NCBI GenBank assembly: GCA_023897205.1
Contig: JAHWDD010000007.1
Location: 558,001 to 622,000, forward strand
Length of the DNA stretch: 64,000 nucleotides
Reading direction: 5' to 3'
Source of the DNA: Exophiala sp. HKRS030
Taxonomy: Eukaryota; Ascomycota; Eurotiomycetes; Chaetothyriales; Herpotrichiellaceae
Shown: in pieces, positions 42,997 through 52,848 of the stretch
Numbering within the stretch: the first letter of the stretch is position 1
How the letters are laid out: each line of letters starts with the position of its first letter
The notes under the pieces: generated by a model
What the model saw: only the letters and a program-made list of their open reading frames with translations
Told to the model about the DNA's origin: nothing
The model's database searches: none
Position numbers and translations under genes: made by a program

Positions 42997-45336
42997 ATGA
43001 GCGACTTAAATTCAGACGAACGCCCTCAGAAGCGTCCGAGGCTCGAAAACGATCAAGATTCCGTTCCGGCAACGAAACTCGCAGATACTTTTGTGACTGA
43101 TGACGAGATTGCCAAAGAGCTCCAGGTGGGTATCACCACCTATGTCGACCCTTCGAAAAGTGTGTTTCGGGGCGTGTTGAAGAAGAGATATACCGACTTC
43201 CTCGTCAACGAAATCTTGCCAGACGGAACGGTTTTGCATTTACGGAATACGACGGTGGCGAGGTCAGGTGGCGGTGCTCCATCTTCTACTACTGAGAGTA
43301 GTTCTACAGTACAGGCCAATTCGCACGACGAGTCTAGTCAAGGTCCTGCCAAAAGTGACGCTGCGTCGGCACAGAACGAGAAGCCGATTGAGCAAGAAAG
43401 CCGAACGGATGAAGCACCTGTACAGGGCGAGAAACCAATCGAGCGCGATAGCCAGAGCAACGAAGTTGTCAAGAATGCTGTGCAGGAGACCAAGCAAGAG
43501 GTTACTGAGGATGATCGCGCCAAGCTTGTCAACTACTTCAACGACGAGGCTGTTGTTGAATTGATGTCTCTCTACGAATCGATCGTTCAGTCACCTGATA
43601 AGAAGCCCAAAGATCATCCTACAGTGCGCACAGAGTTCACATCAGATCGGTCTGTGCGGTCACAAATCCACCAAGACATCCGACGCATATTCAACAGGAA
43701 AATTGATTCCTCGACCGACAAGGACGGTATTTTGGTCCTCACTGCTGCCGCAGCGACTACCAATCGGGGGCGAGACGGGCGACAGTCGAACCAGAAGAAG
43801 GACGGCCGACCGGGGAAGCTAGGTTGGCTCGATCGAGGGGGCGAATACGTTCATTTCACGCTTTACAAGGAGAACAAGGACACGCTCGAGGTCATCTCGT
43901 TCATGACCAAGCAGCTCAGGACGACAAATAAGACTTTTCAATTTGCTGGGACCAAAGATCGGCGAGCGGTAACAGTACAGCGCGTCAGTGCGTATCGCGT
44001 CGATGCGGATCGCCTAGCCTCACTCAATAGATCTTTGCGGTACTCTGCTGTGGGTGACTTCCAGTACCAGAAGGAAGGTCTGGAACTCGGTGACCTCAGT
44101 GGAAACGAATTCGTAATAACTTTGCGCGACTGCAGCGTCATCGGTTCGGATGCTGGTTCTGCGGATGAAAAGGCATCGGCGGTACAAGTCCAACTGTCAC
44201 ACGCTCTACGCCAGCTCCGCGAAAAGGGATTCCTCAACTACTATGGACTCCAGAGGTTCGGTACGTTCGCTCAGAGAACGGACGTGGTTGGTGTCAAGAT
44301 ACTGCAAGGAGACTTCAAGGGAGCGTGTGAAGCCATTCTCGACTTCTCGCCTACGGCTTTGCAGGGCCCCGAATCCTTACCCGCGGGAGTGCTGGTCGGT
44401 CAAGACGATCGCGCTCGGGCCTTGGGGATCGACTCATGGCAGAGGACCGGAAAGGTAGGGGCCGCTCTGGACAGCATTCCCCGTAAGTTCTCCGCGGAGA
44501 CTGCGCTCATCAGACACCTGGGCAGGAACTCCAAGGACTATATGGGTGCTCTACTGTCGATTCAGCGGAACTTACGATTGATGTACGTCCACGCGTACCA
44601 GTCGTTGATCTGGAATTTGGCCGTTGGCGAACGGTGGAAGTTGTTTGGTGGCAACGTGGTCGGAGGCGACCTGGTCCTCGTCCATGAGCACAAGGACAAA
44701 CAGGCCCCCACAGAGCCTGAACAATCTGTCGACGCGGACGGAGAAGTCATCATCCAACCGTCAGGAGAAGACAGAGCGTCTGATCCGAACGACGTGTTTG
44801 AGCGCGCAAAGCCACTCACCGCAGAGGAGGCGGCGAGTGGGAAGTATACCATCTTCGACGTCGTGCTCCCACTACCAGGGTTCGACGTGGTCTACCCTGC
44901 CAATGCGAGCGGAGAGTGGTACAAGACGTTTATGGCGAGCGAGGCCGGTGGTGCCCTCGATCCGCACAACATGCGTCGCAAGCAGAGAGATTTCAGTCTG
45001 AGCGGCAGTTATCGTAAGATCATGGCTAGGATTGGAGAGGAATTTGACGTCAAGGTTCACCAGTATGCCGACGACGATGCGCAGTTCGTGGAGACGGATA
45101 TGGACCGGCTGAAAAGCAATAATGCCGCCAATGGGGAGAACAGAGCGACTGGCGAGGCTGTCGTAAAGAATGACAAAGGTGAAGTTGGAAATGGCGATGG
45201 TGATAGTCGACCGACAAAGCTTGCATCGGTGCTCAAGTTCCAGCTTGGCTCGAGTCAGTATGCCACCATTGCGCTGCGGGAGCTGTCCAAGGGTGGTGTC
45301 CAGGCATATAAGGCAGAATTTACTGGTGGCAGATGA
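42997..45336 (+). CDS. PUS7: Pseudouridine synthase PUS7 (TruD family)
   Basis: Isomerises uridine to pseudouridine in tRNA, snRNA and mRNA. Single exon, 779 aa from the ATG at 42997 (MSDLNSDERPQKRPRLE). The catalytic aspartate lies in FAGTKDRRAVTVQR near residue 320, preceded by WLDRGGEYVHFTLYKENKDT, the TruD N-terminal signature. NYYGLQRFGT and the C-terminal FDVVLPLPGFDVVYP and LRKLQLGSSQYAT-like end (FQLGSSQYATIALREL) are also typical. A Ser/Glu-rich insert with near-repeats (EKPIEQESRTDEAP, EKPIERDSQSNE) sits around residues 90-160, the usual variable insertion. Nuclear/cytoplasmic location expected. Confidence 0.95.
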   Translation: MSDLNSDERPQKRPRLENDQDSVPATKLADTFVTDDEIAKELQVGITTYVDPSKSVFRGVLKKRYTDFLVNEILPDGTVLHLRNTTVARSGGGAPSSTTESSSTVQANSHDESSQGPAKSDAASAQNEKPIEQESRTDEAPVQGEKPIERDSQSNEVVKNAVQETKQEVTEDDRAKLVNYFNDEAVVELMSLYESIVQSPDKKPKDHPTVRTEFTSDRSVRSQIHQDIRRIFNRKIDSSTDKDGILVLTAAAATTNRGRDGRQSNQKKDGRPGKLGWLDRGGEYVHFTLYKENKDTLEVISFMTKQLRTTNKTFQFAGTKDRRAVTVQRVSAYRVDADRLASLNRSLRYSAVGDFQYQKEGLELGDLSGNEFVITLRDCSVIGSDAGSADEKASAVQVQLSHALRQLREKGFLNYYGLQRFGTFAQRTDVVGVKILQGDFKGACEAILDFSPTALQGPESLPAGVLVGQDDRARALGIDSWQRTGKVGAALDSIPRKFSAETALIRHLGRNSKDYMGALLSIQRNLRLMYVHAYQSLIWNLAVGERWKLFGGNVVGGDLVLVHEHKDKQAPTEPEQSVDADGEVIIQPSGEDRASDPNDVFERAKPLTAEEAASGKYTIFDVVLPLPGFDVVYPANASGEWYKTFMASEAGGALDPHNMRRKQRDFSLSGSYRKIMARIGEEFDVKVHQYADDDAQFVETDMDRLKSNNAANGENRATGEAVVKNDKGEVGNGDGDSRPTKLASVLKFQLGSSQYATIALRELSKGGVQAYKAEFTGGR

Positions 45337-46448
45337 GGAACAATAGATTTTTTTCAACCTACACCAAAAAGACATACCTGCGAGCCATCTTTTTCGGTAT
45401 ACCTCGCTGGATAGCACAACACCTCGCAAGATTGGCTATCCGTGTAGAGTGAAATCGGGCACAAGACTCGGTCAGCGAGGCCCCCGCCTCCCCTTTGTTC
45501 TCAAAATTGAACCAACGGGCAGCTCTGGGCGACTTTGTAGGAGTCGGTAAAACTCGCTCAGATGATATTCTCGACCGAGTGTAAACTCCGAATTGAAACT
45601 CTTCCTGGAACTTTGGTTATCTCAGTGTCAGTAATGTATTCTTGTTGTACGGAGTACGGGATACCAAATTGGATCTTCAGACCCGCGCTTTCTTTCACTC
45701 TCGCGCGCGACTCCAAGTAGCATTCCCAGGGACATAAACGGAATGTGTTGAAGCAATCTGATACGACGGTACGCACATTGGCACTAAAATCTCTCGTAAG
45801 TGTGTTTATGGAAACCATTTTGTGGAGCAGAAATGTACGTAGCGACCAGATTTAGCTGTTCGAATGATCAAATAAATTCGTAAGCCTCGATATTGTATGA
45901 TTTCCTAATACCATTGAAACAATTTCCGAGCTACTCGATTGAGATTATTCTATACATGGAGACTCTGGGCAGATTATGCAAGCTTACACCCAGTGTGTAC
46001 CCAATCGAATTCCTCAGTCGGCCAGTCTTTGTCGTCTCACACGTTGAATCTGAAGAAGGTATTGGGAATCACCGACACTGTCGTTTACCGACTTTACGGC
46101 CCCGCTCTGAATGAGCCGTCAGGCTTACCCGTGATCAGATATCGTGCCAGGTCCAGTACCTAGGTAAGTGTTCCTTGTTCTTCTGGTGTACCTCGCCGGG
46201 GACGACGGAATTTGACCCATTCACCAAGAGTACTCCATTAGTACCTAGGGAATACGAGGTAGGCCTCGACTCAATTGGTCGTCGTCACACCCGGCATACG
46301 TGTATTTGTATGTGTGTATGCATATACATATATAGGCCTATCCTTCTGTCCCATACTCGTGTGGTGGTGATTTAATCTGTAAGATACCCTTCTTATCTCC
46401 CGACGGCTCCTTTTCCTCGAGTTCTTTGAGTCTTTGACAAGGAAACAA
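45337..46448. other. Intergenic region
   Basis: 1.1 kb. The word AGTACCTAGG occurs twice (about 46156 and 46238). No supported gene. Confidence 0.4.
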
Positions 46449-47351
46449 ATGCCTAAACGAATTGCAGTGGCTGGTGCGACAGGCGACGTGGGCCTCACCA
46501 TCGTGTCAGCCTTCTTATCCAACGGATATACCGTGACGGCCTTGACACGGCAAGGGCCCAACAATTCCTCCAGACTTCCTCGACACGACGACCTGCAAGT
46601 CGTCGAGGTGGACTATACCTCGGTCCCATCCATGACACGGGCGCTGAAAGACACCTTCATGGTCGTATCGACACTCACGACGGCATTCGTGGGCGATCAG
46701 ATCCCACTCATCGACGCCGCCGTCGCTGCCGGCGTGAAGAGATTCATCCCCTCCGAATACGGCAGCGACGTGTACAACGCAAAACGGAACGCGCTGCCCG
46801 TGTTCGCGGGCAAGGTCAAGACGCACGAGCACCTCAAGAAGGTCGCCGCCGCGAATCCCGACTTTAGCTACACGATCATCTGCTGCGGCCCTTTTCTGGA
46901 TTGGAGTTTCAACGGGTCCGTGCTGAACGTCCCCGAGCACAGCGCGGTGGTGTACAATGGCGGCAACGTGAGATACTCCACCGCAAACCTGGATTCGGTC
47001 GGGCGGGCGGTCGTGAATGTGGTGCGCAAGTTTGACGACACGGCGAACCGGCCCGTGTATATCCAGGACGCGATCGTCACGCAGAACGAGATGATTCAGT
47101 ATGCAAAGGACAAGGACGGCAAGGAGTGGGATCTCGTGCACAAGTCGACCGACGACATGTATGATGCGGCCATGAAAGAGTTGGCCAAGGGAAACACGGA
47201 TTTCGCGACCATGATGGGCTTCATATTCAGCGCGGGCTTCGGGGAAGGTTATGGACTTGACTTTTCCGATCATCTAGATAATGAACTCTTGGGAATAGAG
47301 GGTTTGACCAAGGACGGTGTGAGGGCGGTAGTTGAGCGATATCTGAAGTGA
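46449..47351 (+). CDS. NmrA-like / isoflavone-reductase-like NAD(P)-binding protein
   Basis: Single exon, 300 aa from the ATG at 46449. The N-terminus has the NmrA-type Rossmann motif VAGATGDVG (GxxGxxG), followed by YTVTALTRQ. AAGVKRFIPSEYGSDVYN is the hallmark of the PCBER/isoflavone-reductase-like subgroup, and YTIICCGPFLDW follows. Members act as NAD(P)H reductases or as redox-sensing regulators; the catalytic lysine region (FAGKVKTHEHLKK) is present, so a reductase role is possible. Regional GC content rises in this gene. No link with a neighbour is apparent. Confidence 0.9.
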   Translation: MPKRIAVAGATGDVGLTIVSAFLSNGYTVTALTRQGPNNSSRLPRHDDLQVVEVDYTSVPSMTRALKDTFMVVSTLTTAFVGDQIPLIDAAVAAGVKRFIPSEYGSDVYNAKRNALPVFAGKVKTHEHLKKVAAANPDFSYTIICCGPFLDWSFNGSVLNVPEHSAVVYNGGNVRYSTANLDSVGRAVVNVVRKFDDTANRPVYIQDAIVTQNEMIQYAKDKDGKEWDLVHKSTDDMYDAAMKELAKGNTDFATMMGFIFSAGFGEGYGLDFSDHLDNELLGIEGLTKDGVRAVVERYLK

Positions 47352-48254
47352 TGGCGACCTAGATTATATTCATCAGTTGTACTACCCTACCAAGAAACTC
47401 TAGGGAAATAAAAGTTGCAAGACATTTCCACTTTCTCGTATTACAAGCTTCAAGTCTTCATTCCTCAAGCTTCACTAAGCTTCGGCCAGGGCCCATCCCG
47501 CCTTCAGCCGGTGCCGATCAGCTCGAAGCTCGAAGTATTCCGGAAACCCCCACCAACTTCGCTGTCTCTCGCTTATCATCGTCCCTCGTCCCAACCGTCA
47601 AAAGAACCTATCAAACTCCAAAACCGCCAGAATAGGATGCACGCAGATGCAATCAGCATGTGGGTGACGGGGTCTAGAACAATTCCATTTCGCTTGCGAG
47701 TTGCACGTGCGACGAGAAACCCATGCTTTACCAAATATCAAGCAAATGCGCGCCCTGAACCCTGGGAAAGTCAGGCTCAAGATGGCATCTCCAAGCCTAT
47801 ACGAGGACGACAATCTTCTAGCTCGAAGAGACGCTTGAGACCGTTTGGGAAGCTGATTAGTGTTTTTACGCCAGCCACAACAGCCTCAAAGACGTTCTGG
47901 ATGTCCACGTCGACCATCGCCACAACCTTAGTCAAGAGAGAAACGAGTTTCGCCAATCCCATCGTGGCTTCACCCTCCTTTAGACCCCCGCCTTTTGTTA
48001 TGGATGTTCTAGTAAGTTCAGCAGCGCCTTACCTCAAACGTCGCGTCTTTTTCAGCTTTTGGTCGCCTCCAGCATATCCGTCAAAAGTCCCGCCAGGGAG
48101 AAGAAGAAGCATGAGTCTGCCAAAGAGACAAAAAATAAAATGGAGGGCCACCTTCCTGGATGCTCTCCGGTAGCCCATCTCGACCCTTCTCTGCAACCTC
48201 CTAGGAGTATTGCTGCCATTCAAGGGTGGCTAGCAACATTGAACTTCAGGCAAT
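47352..48254. other. Region between NmrA-like gene and membrane-protein gene
   Basis: About 900 bp dominated by a 252-codon open frame (separate entry). Otherwise nothing recognised on either strand. Confidence 0.4.
47415..48173 (+). CDS. Possible orphan ORF, Arg/Ser/Pro-rich (252 aa)
   Basis: An uninterrupted 252-codon frame with no recognised domain. Composition is rich in Arg, Ser, Pro and Thr with several basic clusters (SSSSKRRLRPFGK, KVPPGRRRSMSLPKRQKIK). No larger gene on the opposite strand would explain it as a shadow. It could be a lineage-specific gene, an extended 5' leader of the next gene, or chance. There is no intron evidence. Treat as hypothetical. Confidence 0.3.
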   Translation: MQDISTFSYYKLQVFIPQASLSFGQGPSRLQPVPISSKLEVFRKPPPTSLSLAYHRPSSQPSKEPIKLQNRQNRMHADAISMWVTGSRTIPFRLRVARATRNPCFTKYQANARPEPWESQAQDGISKPIRGRQSSSSKRRLRPFGKLISVFTPATTASKTFWMSTSTIATTLVKRETSFANPIVASPSFRPPPFVMDVLVSSAAPYLKRRVFFSFWSPPAYPSKVPPGRRRSMSLPKRQKIKWRATFLDALR

Positions 48255-50495
48255 ATGGAACCATCTCTGGTATCTCCGACAAAGATCCCTCTCCTGCAAG
48301 AAAAGACTTCCGAAAGTCCAGCGACGCCAGATGACGGAAACAGTCTTCCACCACAGACTCCAACCTCGCCGCCGAATGCACAAAGGACCTTCATGGAAGG
48401 GGCCATGTCCTCGTTGCTTTGGGGTGCGTTTGCCCCGTGTATCCCCATCGTGATCGTGACTAGCGTGCTCTTGACCACCATTCTCCATTACCGGATCAAC
48501 GACAAGTTCGTCTTTGTGTCGACGACTGACCCGGCCACCTCGAGCAACGAAGCACTCGACGCCCTCAAGGGTCTCCAACACTTCAAGAGCTCCGGCGGTG
48601 ACCAGGCTTATTATCTATACTACAACAAAATCACCAACCCTTCGGTCTTGCACATGATTGCTTCCTGGACGGCAAAGATTATACCCTTTGTGACCGGAGC
48701 ATCGATGGCCCTGGTCGCCTTCTTCGCGGGCCAGCATTTCATCCGAGCAACCAAGAACAAGTCGGAGAAGTTGCCCAGCCCGCATCAAGTGTCGATCTTG
48801 ATCGGACTGCTGAACGGAGGTGGTACTCAACCCCTCGTCGATACCATCAAGTACAGGTGGCAGCATGACGAGCACCTCGTGAAGCCTGTTCCCGCGGCAT
48901 TTTGGAGCTTGACATTCATTGTTGTGATGACGTGAGTTGGCTTGAACATATATGGCTATTGGTATCTCTTTGCTGACGCTGATATGCTCTCTAGCTTTGC
49001 GATTGGTGCAACCGACAGCTGGTTCGCAGCCACAACCACCGCCCTGAATATCGCACTTGTGGTTCCCTCGGGAAATGTCACAAGGTCCTTCGGGAGAAGT
49101 CTGCAATCTGAATGCGTTTCGGAATTGTGGCAACAAAAGCAATGTCCCTCCAATGCTCAGGCGGCATGTCGATATCCGTGCAGCATCATGAGTTGGAATA
49201 CCTCTGTGGGACAAGAGCGGGAAGGTGTCAGCAACGCCCAGCAAGCAGCAGAAACCCTGATGAGTCGCTCCCTCAACAACACCGTCATGAACATCACGGC
49301 CAACGGAACCAATTACTACTTCTTGGGCGATGTCGGCGCCAACGCAGAGCTCGACTTCAGCGCGGCGGCGCTTGCGGTCTCGACTCAGTGTCGAATGGTG
49401 ACCCCGAACTGCACCCTGGACGGCCACGGCTTCACGTGCGGCGCGTACGCCGCGCCGTCGTTTTCCTACTCCGGATCCGTCGGTTTCGCGCCGGGGGACG
49501 TGACGTCCCCATCCGACATGGCGATGGTGGGAATCCAGTTCTTCCACGACACGACGTGGGACCGGCCGGCCGGGTTCGGGGACGACACCACGGATCTGTT
49601 CGCCACGCAGAACCCGATCCACTTTTTGACCTGGTCGAAGGGGTTCCCCCCGATGAACACGTACGGGGACCAGTTCCCCGCCATGCGGGAGGGCAAGTAC
49701 TACCAGTAGGACGACACGGGCGACACGGTGTACATCCTGGACTGCTCGACTTCCATCCACGACGCCGAGTACTACTGGGTCAACGGGACCGTGGCTTCCG
49801 TCGAAGTCGACGGCGACGGCAACGGGCTCGCACCCGACTACTACGGCGCCGTCTTGAGCGCGCCGTTCGGCACCAACACGGCCCTCTCCCACCTGTCCCT
49901 CCAGGACGCGTCGGCCCTGGCGGCGTACCAAAAGGACCCCGGGGATTTGAGCCTCGTCTACTCCAACTACTTTTCCCGCGCCGCCGTCGCCTTGACCTCG
50001 GGCTTTTCCGTCGCCGTGCTCAACGAGCGCGAGTCGACCAGGACCAACAGCTACCTCGCGACACGCGTCCCCTGGGTGCCCTTGTACACCCTGGTCGCGC
50101 TCAAGGCGGTGTACGCCGCTTTCGCCTTGGGGCTGGCCTTTTTGGCCGTTTTCCTGACCCACCCGTCCCAGGCTCAAGAGATCAAGGAGCGGTTGACGGT
50201 CGACGGCCTCGCGGCCGCCTTCTTCGAGCCTTGCGCCCAGCACGAGCAGGCCGTCAAGAACGTCCAGGACCTCTTCGAGGAGCACCAAGACTCCGAACCC
50301 AGCGACGACACCAAACGCGTGGGCATGTTGCAGACCAAGCAGGGCGGTTGGCAGTGGGTGACGTTGGCGAAAAGGGCCTCGGACGGGCTCGGCCTCCAGG
50401 GGATCGTGGACCTCGCGGCGGAGCAGGCCGCGGGTCAACAAGGTGCCGTCGGTCAGGCGGCTCAGGGGTTCACCTTGGTCAAAGAAATCATTTGA
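48255..50495 (+). pseudogene. Multi-pass membrane protein interrupted by in-frame TAG
   Basis: Two exons (48255-48931, 48995-50495) joined in phase over a 63-nt GT-AG intron encode a fungal membrane protein of unrecognised family. Hydrophobic helices lie near residues 55-80 (LLWGAFAPCIPIVIVTSVLL), 135-160 and 215-235, and a fourth near the C-terminus (LVALKAVYAAFALGLAFLAVFL). The large loop between the third and fourth is rich in Asn-x-Ser/Thr sites and cysteines, as in an extracellular domain. A TAG at 49707-49709 stops translation after 463 aa, but the same frame continues without change of composition for about 261 more codons. Upstream of and including the loop the product would be truncated and lose the last helix. 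It could be a nonsense allele, a base error or readthrough. Confidence 0.65.
49707..49709 (+). other. In-frame TAG stop codon
   Basis: Located in CAG-TAG-GAC within an otherwise continuous, GC-rich coding frame (see the gene at 48255-50495). A single base change would restore a sense codon. Confidence 0.9.
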
Positions 50496-51321
50496 GTCGT
50501 TCGATCATCTGGTTCTCCGGGGGGGAACGTGGTTGTGACCGGGCAAGACTGAAAAATCAGGGATGACTTATTATTCGTATACCAACCAAACGGGTGAATG
50601 TTTACGATCGGATATGGGATATACCAGGTGTTTGTCAATTGCGAAGGGACGAACTCATCATGTCGGATTATTCACGGCCGGTGTTGATTGTGTTTCGGGC
50701 AACGACGACACAGGGTAATATGGAACGGTCTTGTAGTTTTGATAGCGAAAAACTCAACTGCTTGTTTTAAAAAGTTACGTTTGGCCTTTGAGAGGAGCGG
50801 TGTTTTTCCTTTGATTTTTGTTCTACTCTTGAGCCGGTGACCGTCGAATCGACACAGCCTTGCTTGTCAAAGCATACTACCGACTACCTACATGGTAACC
50901 AGACACCTGGGGTTTGTACAGTAAGGTACTGTGTACTCGGTGCGCACATGTGAATTGCTACAAGTATCACTGCGTAGTGAGCATTGTCGTGAGTTACTTA
51001 CAAGCCCACACACCTTGGGGTACGGATATACCTAGGTGAACTGGTAGATACCCAAGGTGAGGACCGGCAGATCACGCTAAAATATTGAGGATGGAATATC
51101 GTATGCTCTGTACGGATTACTTGTTATAATGCCACCCTAGCTGATATGGAGTTTATTTGATCTACATATTTTTGGACAGTGGGCAGATAAAAAGAAATTA
51201 AATAGATTGATATGATGTGATATAACATTAAAATAGGGTATCCATTTTGATTCACATACTCCGTACACGGTTTTCATCACTCTTTCAACTCGGAGGAAAA
51301 ACAAACTTGAGTATATAAAAA
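50496..51321. other. Convergent intergenic region
   Basis: 826 bp between two 3' ends; becomes AT-rich from about 51100. No supported gene. Confidence 0.4.
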
Positions 51322-52848
51322 TCATTGCCAATCATCCCCTTTTTGACCGGGTCTTTGGTTCTTCTTCTCGGCCATGTCCAACTCTCGCATCAGTTCGGCA
51401 GTTTCCTCTTCGGTGGGCAAATTGACAATGGTCAGGTAGAGGACATTCTTTTGCAAGACCCGACGGATCAACCCCTTGTTGCGGCGGGGCATGCGGCCCA
51501 TTTCCGCATTCTTGATGTCGGTCTCGCTGAGCTCGTATCCCCCCCGGTACGCACGTCGCTGCGCCCGCCTCGCCCGTTTCTCGGCCTTGGGGTTGAAGTG
51601 GCCTCCGGTCAACAAGGAAATGAGGGATCCAGAGTTGACGGGGTGGTTGGGGTCGGAGAACCTCGACGCGAATTCTTTCCGCGGAGGCGGTCTCGCCTCG
51701 GCCAACAAGGTCCCGGGATTCGTTGCCGCGTAGGTCGCCTGGGCTCGTCGGTCGAGGTAGTCGGCCAAGAACTTGCCGGACGACTTCAACGCGTTTTGCT
51801 TCTGTTCGGGCAGCTGAGTGCCGGTCTGGGCCGCTCGGGCGGCCGCGGCGTCGAGGGCAGGGTAGACCAAGGGGGCGGCCTCGGGGAGGGACATTTCGCC
51901 TCTTGTCGTACCGGACGAGAGTCGCAAGTTCTTCAGTTTCCGGCGCATATCACTCTCGGGCGTGGAGAGGGCCTTGGTGAGTGCCCTGTCCGAGGAATCC
52001 AGGTCGACGTGCATGACCGGGTCGTAGGGGGAGTCGGGTTTGAACGTCATGACCATGCAGTAGAGGCCGCGGGGTTTGAAGAGGGTCTCGTTGATCTGGT
52101 CGAGGTAGGTGTTGCGTCGGTGGCGGGTCTGGACCTCCCTGGCGGTGCCGGCGGCGACCTGGACGGCGATGGCGACGCCCATGGCGATGGGGTTGGGGAC
52201 CATGCCGACGGCGAACGCGGCCACGTTGATCACGTCGAGCGCCGGGTTCGCGCGCGACGAGCGGTCAAAGTCTTTGAGGAAATCGAGGAACGTGGCCTGG
52301 TCGATGCCCGCGCACTCGCCCAACAGGGGCGCGTAGGCGCGGATGAAGCCTCGGGATTTGTCCTTGGGTCGACGCTGAGGGAGGATGACGGGGCAAGGCA
52401 GCGGTCGGTGGCCCTTGGATGGAGCTCGGTTGAGATTGTGCTTTTCTGCGAAGGTGTTGGCAACGTCTTCGGCCGACGACGGCGTCCCGGTTGATGCCTC
52501 GTACGAAGGAGGTGCCTCTTCTAGTTCCGCGGCCGCGTCGTCCAGAGCCCATTCCGCACGGTCGGTGTCGAGCTCATCTTCGCTGCTGGAGTCGGAGTCG
52601 TCCCTGGTCGAAGGGGACTTTTTGTCATCTCCCAAAACCTGCGATCTCGAATCCGACGAGGTTTGTCGGGAAACGCCGCGCGTCCCTCCCGAGCTCTCGC
52701 CAACTTCGAGTGACTGCTGTTGTGAATCAGATGGTGATGATGCCGTACTCTGTTTGGCGGCTTTCTTTTCTTTGTGGTCTGCAATGGCTTCTGATGCAAG
52801 CCCAATGCCTGAGCTGACGCCCTTGACAAGCTTGCTGATTATCGGCAT
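51322..52848 (-). CDS. Conserved fungal protein of unknown function (508 aa)
   Basis: Single exon beginning MPIISKLVKGVSSGIGLASEA, an N-terminus I recall from a widespread but uncharacterised family of filamentous fungi. Residues 40-140 are Ser/Glu-rich and probably disordered. RPLPCPVILPQRRP follows, then the conserved core RGFIRAYAPLLGECAGID, ATFLDFLKDFD and a small-residue hydrophobic segment (INVAAFAVGMVPNPIAMGVA) that could insert in or lie along a membrane. The C-terminal third is basic (KAEKRARRAQRRAYRGGYEL) and ends with a short helical segment. The ATG at 52848 is preferred to one 69 nt upstream because it starts the conserved block. No reaction can be proposed. Confidence 0.8.
   Translation of the reverse strand: MPIISKLVKGVSSGIGLASEAIADHKEKKAAKQSTASSPSDSQQQSLEVGESSGGTRGVSRQTSSDSRSQVLGDDKKSPSTRDDSDSSSEDELDTDRAEWALDDAAAELEEAPPSYEASTGTPSSAEDVANTFAEKHNLNRAPSKGHRPLPCPVILPQRRPKDKSRGFIRAYAPLLGECAGIDQATFLDFLKDFDRSSRANPALDVINVAAFAVGMVPNPIAMGVAIAVQVAAGTAREVQTRHRRNTYLDQINETLFKPRGLYCMVMTFKPDSPYDPVMHVDLDSSDRALTKALSTPESDMRRKLKNLRLSSGTTRGEMSLPEAAPLVYPALDAAAARAAQTGTQLPEQKQNALKSSGKFLADYLDRRAQATYAATNPGTLLAEARPPPRKEFASRFSDPNHPVNSGSLISLLTGGHFNPKAEKRARRAQRRAYRGGYELSETDIKNAEMGRMPRRNKGLIRRVLQKNVLYLTIVNLPTEEETAELMRELDMAEKKNQRPGQKGDDWQ

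Noticed and set aside
46515..47273. 252-codon minus-strand frame opposite the NmrA-like gene
   Set aside because: Full antisense overlap with a clear NmrA-like gene; composition is that of a reverse-complement shadow.
48615..50566. Very long frames on both strands (608 codons minus at 48615-50441; 484 codons plus at 49112-50566)
   Set aside because: They overlap the membrane-protein gene in a GC-rich stretch where stops are rare. Their products are low-complexity Arg/Gly/Val-rich sequences typical of wrong-frame reading.
51325..52494. 389-codon plus-strand frame
   Set aside because: Antisense shadow of the conserved minus-strand gene 51322-52848; Gly/Arg/Val-rich with no motif.
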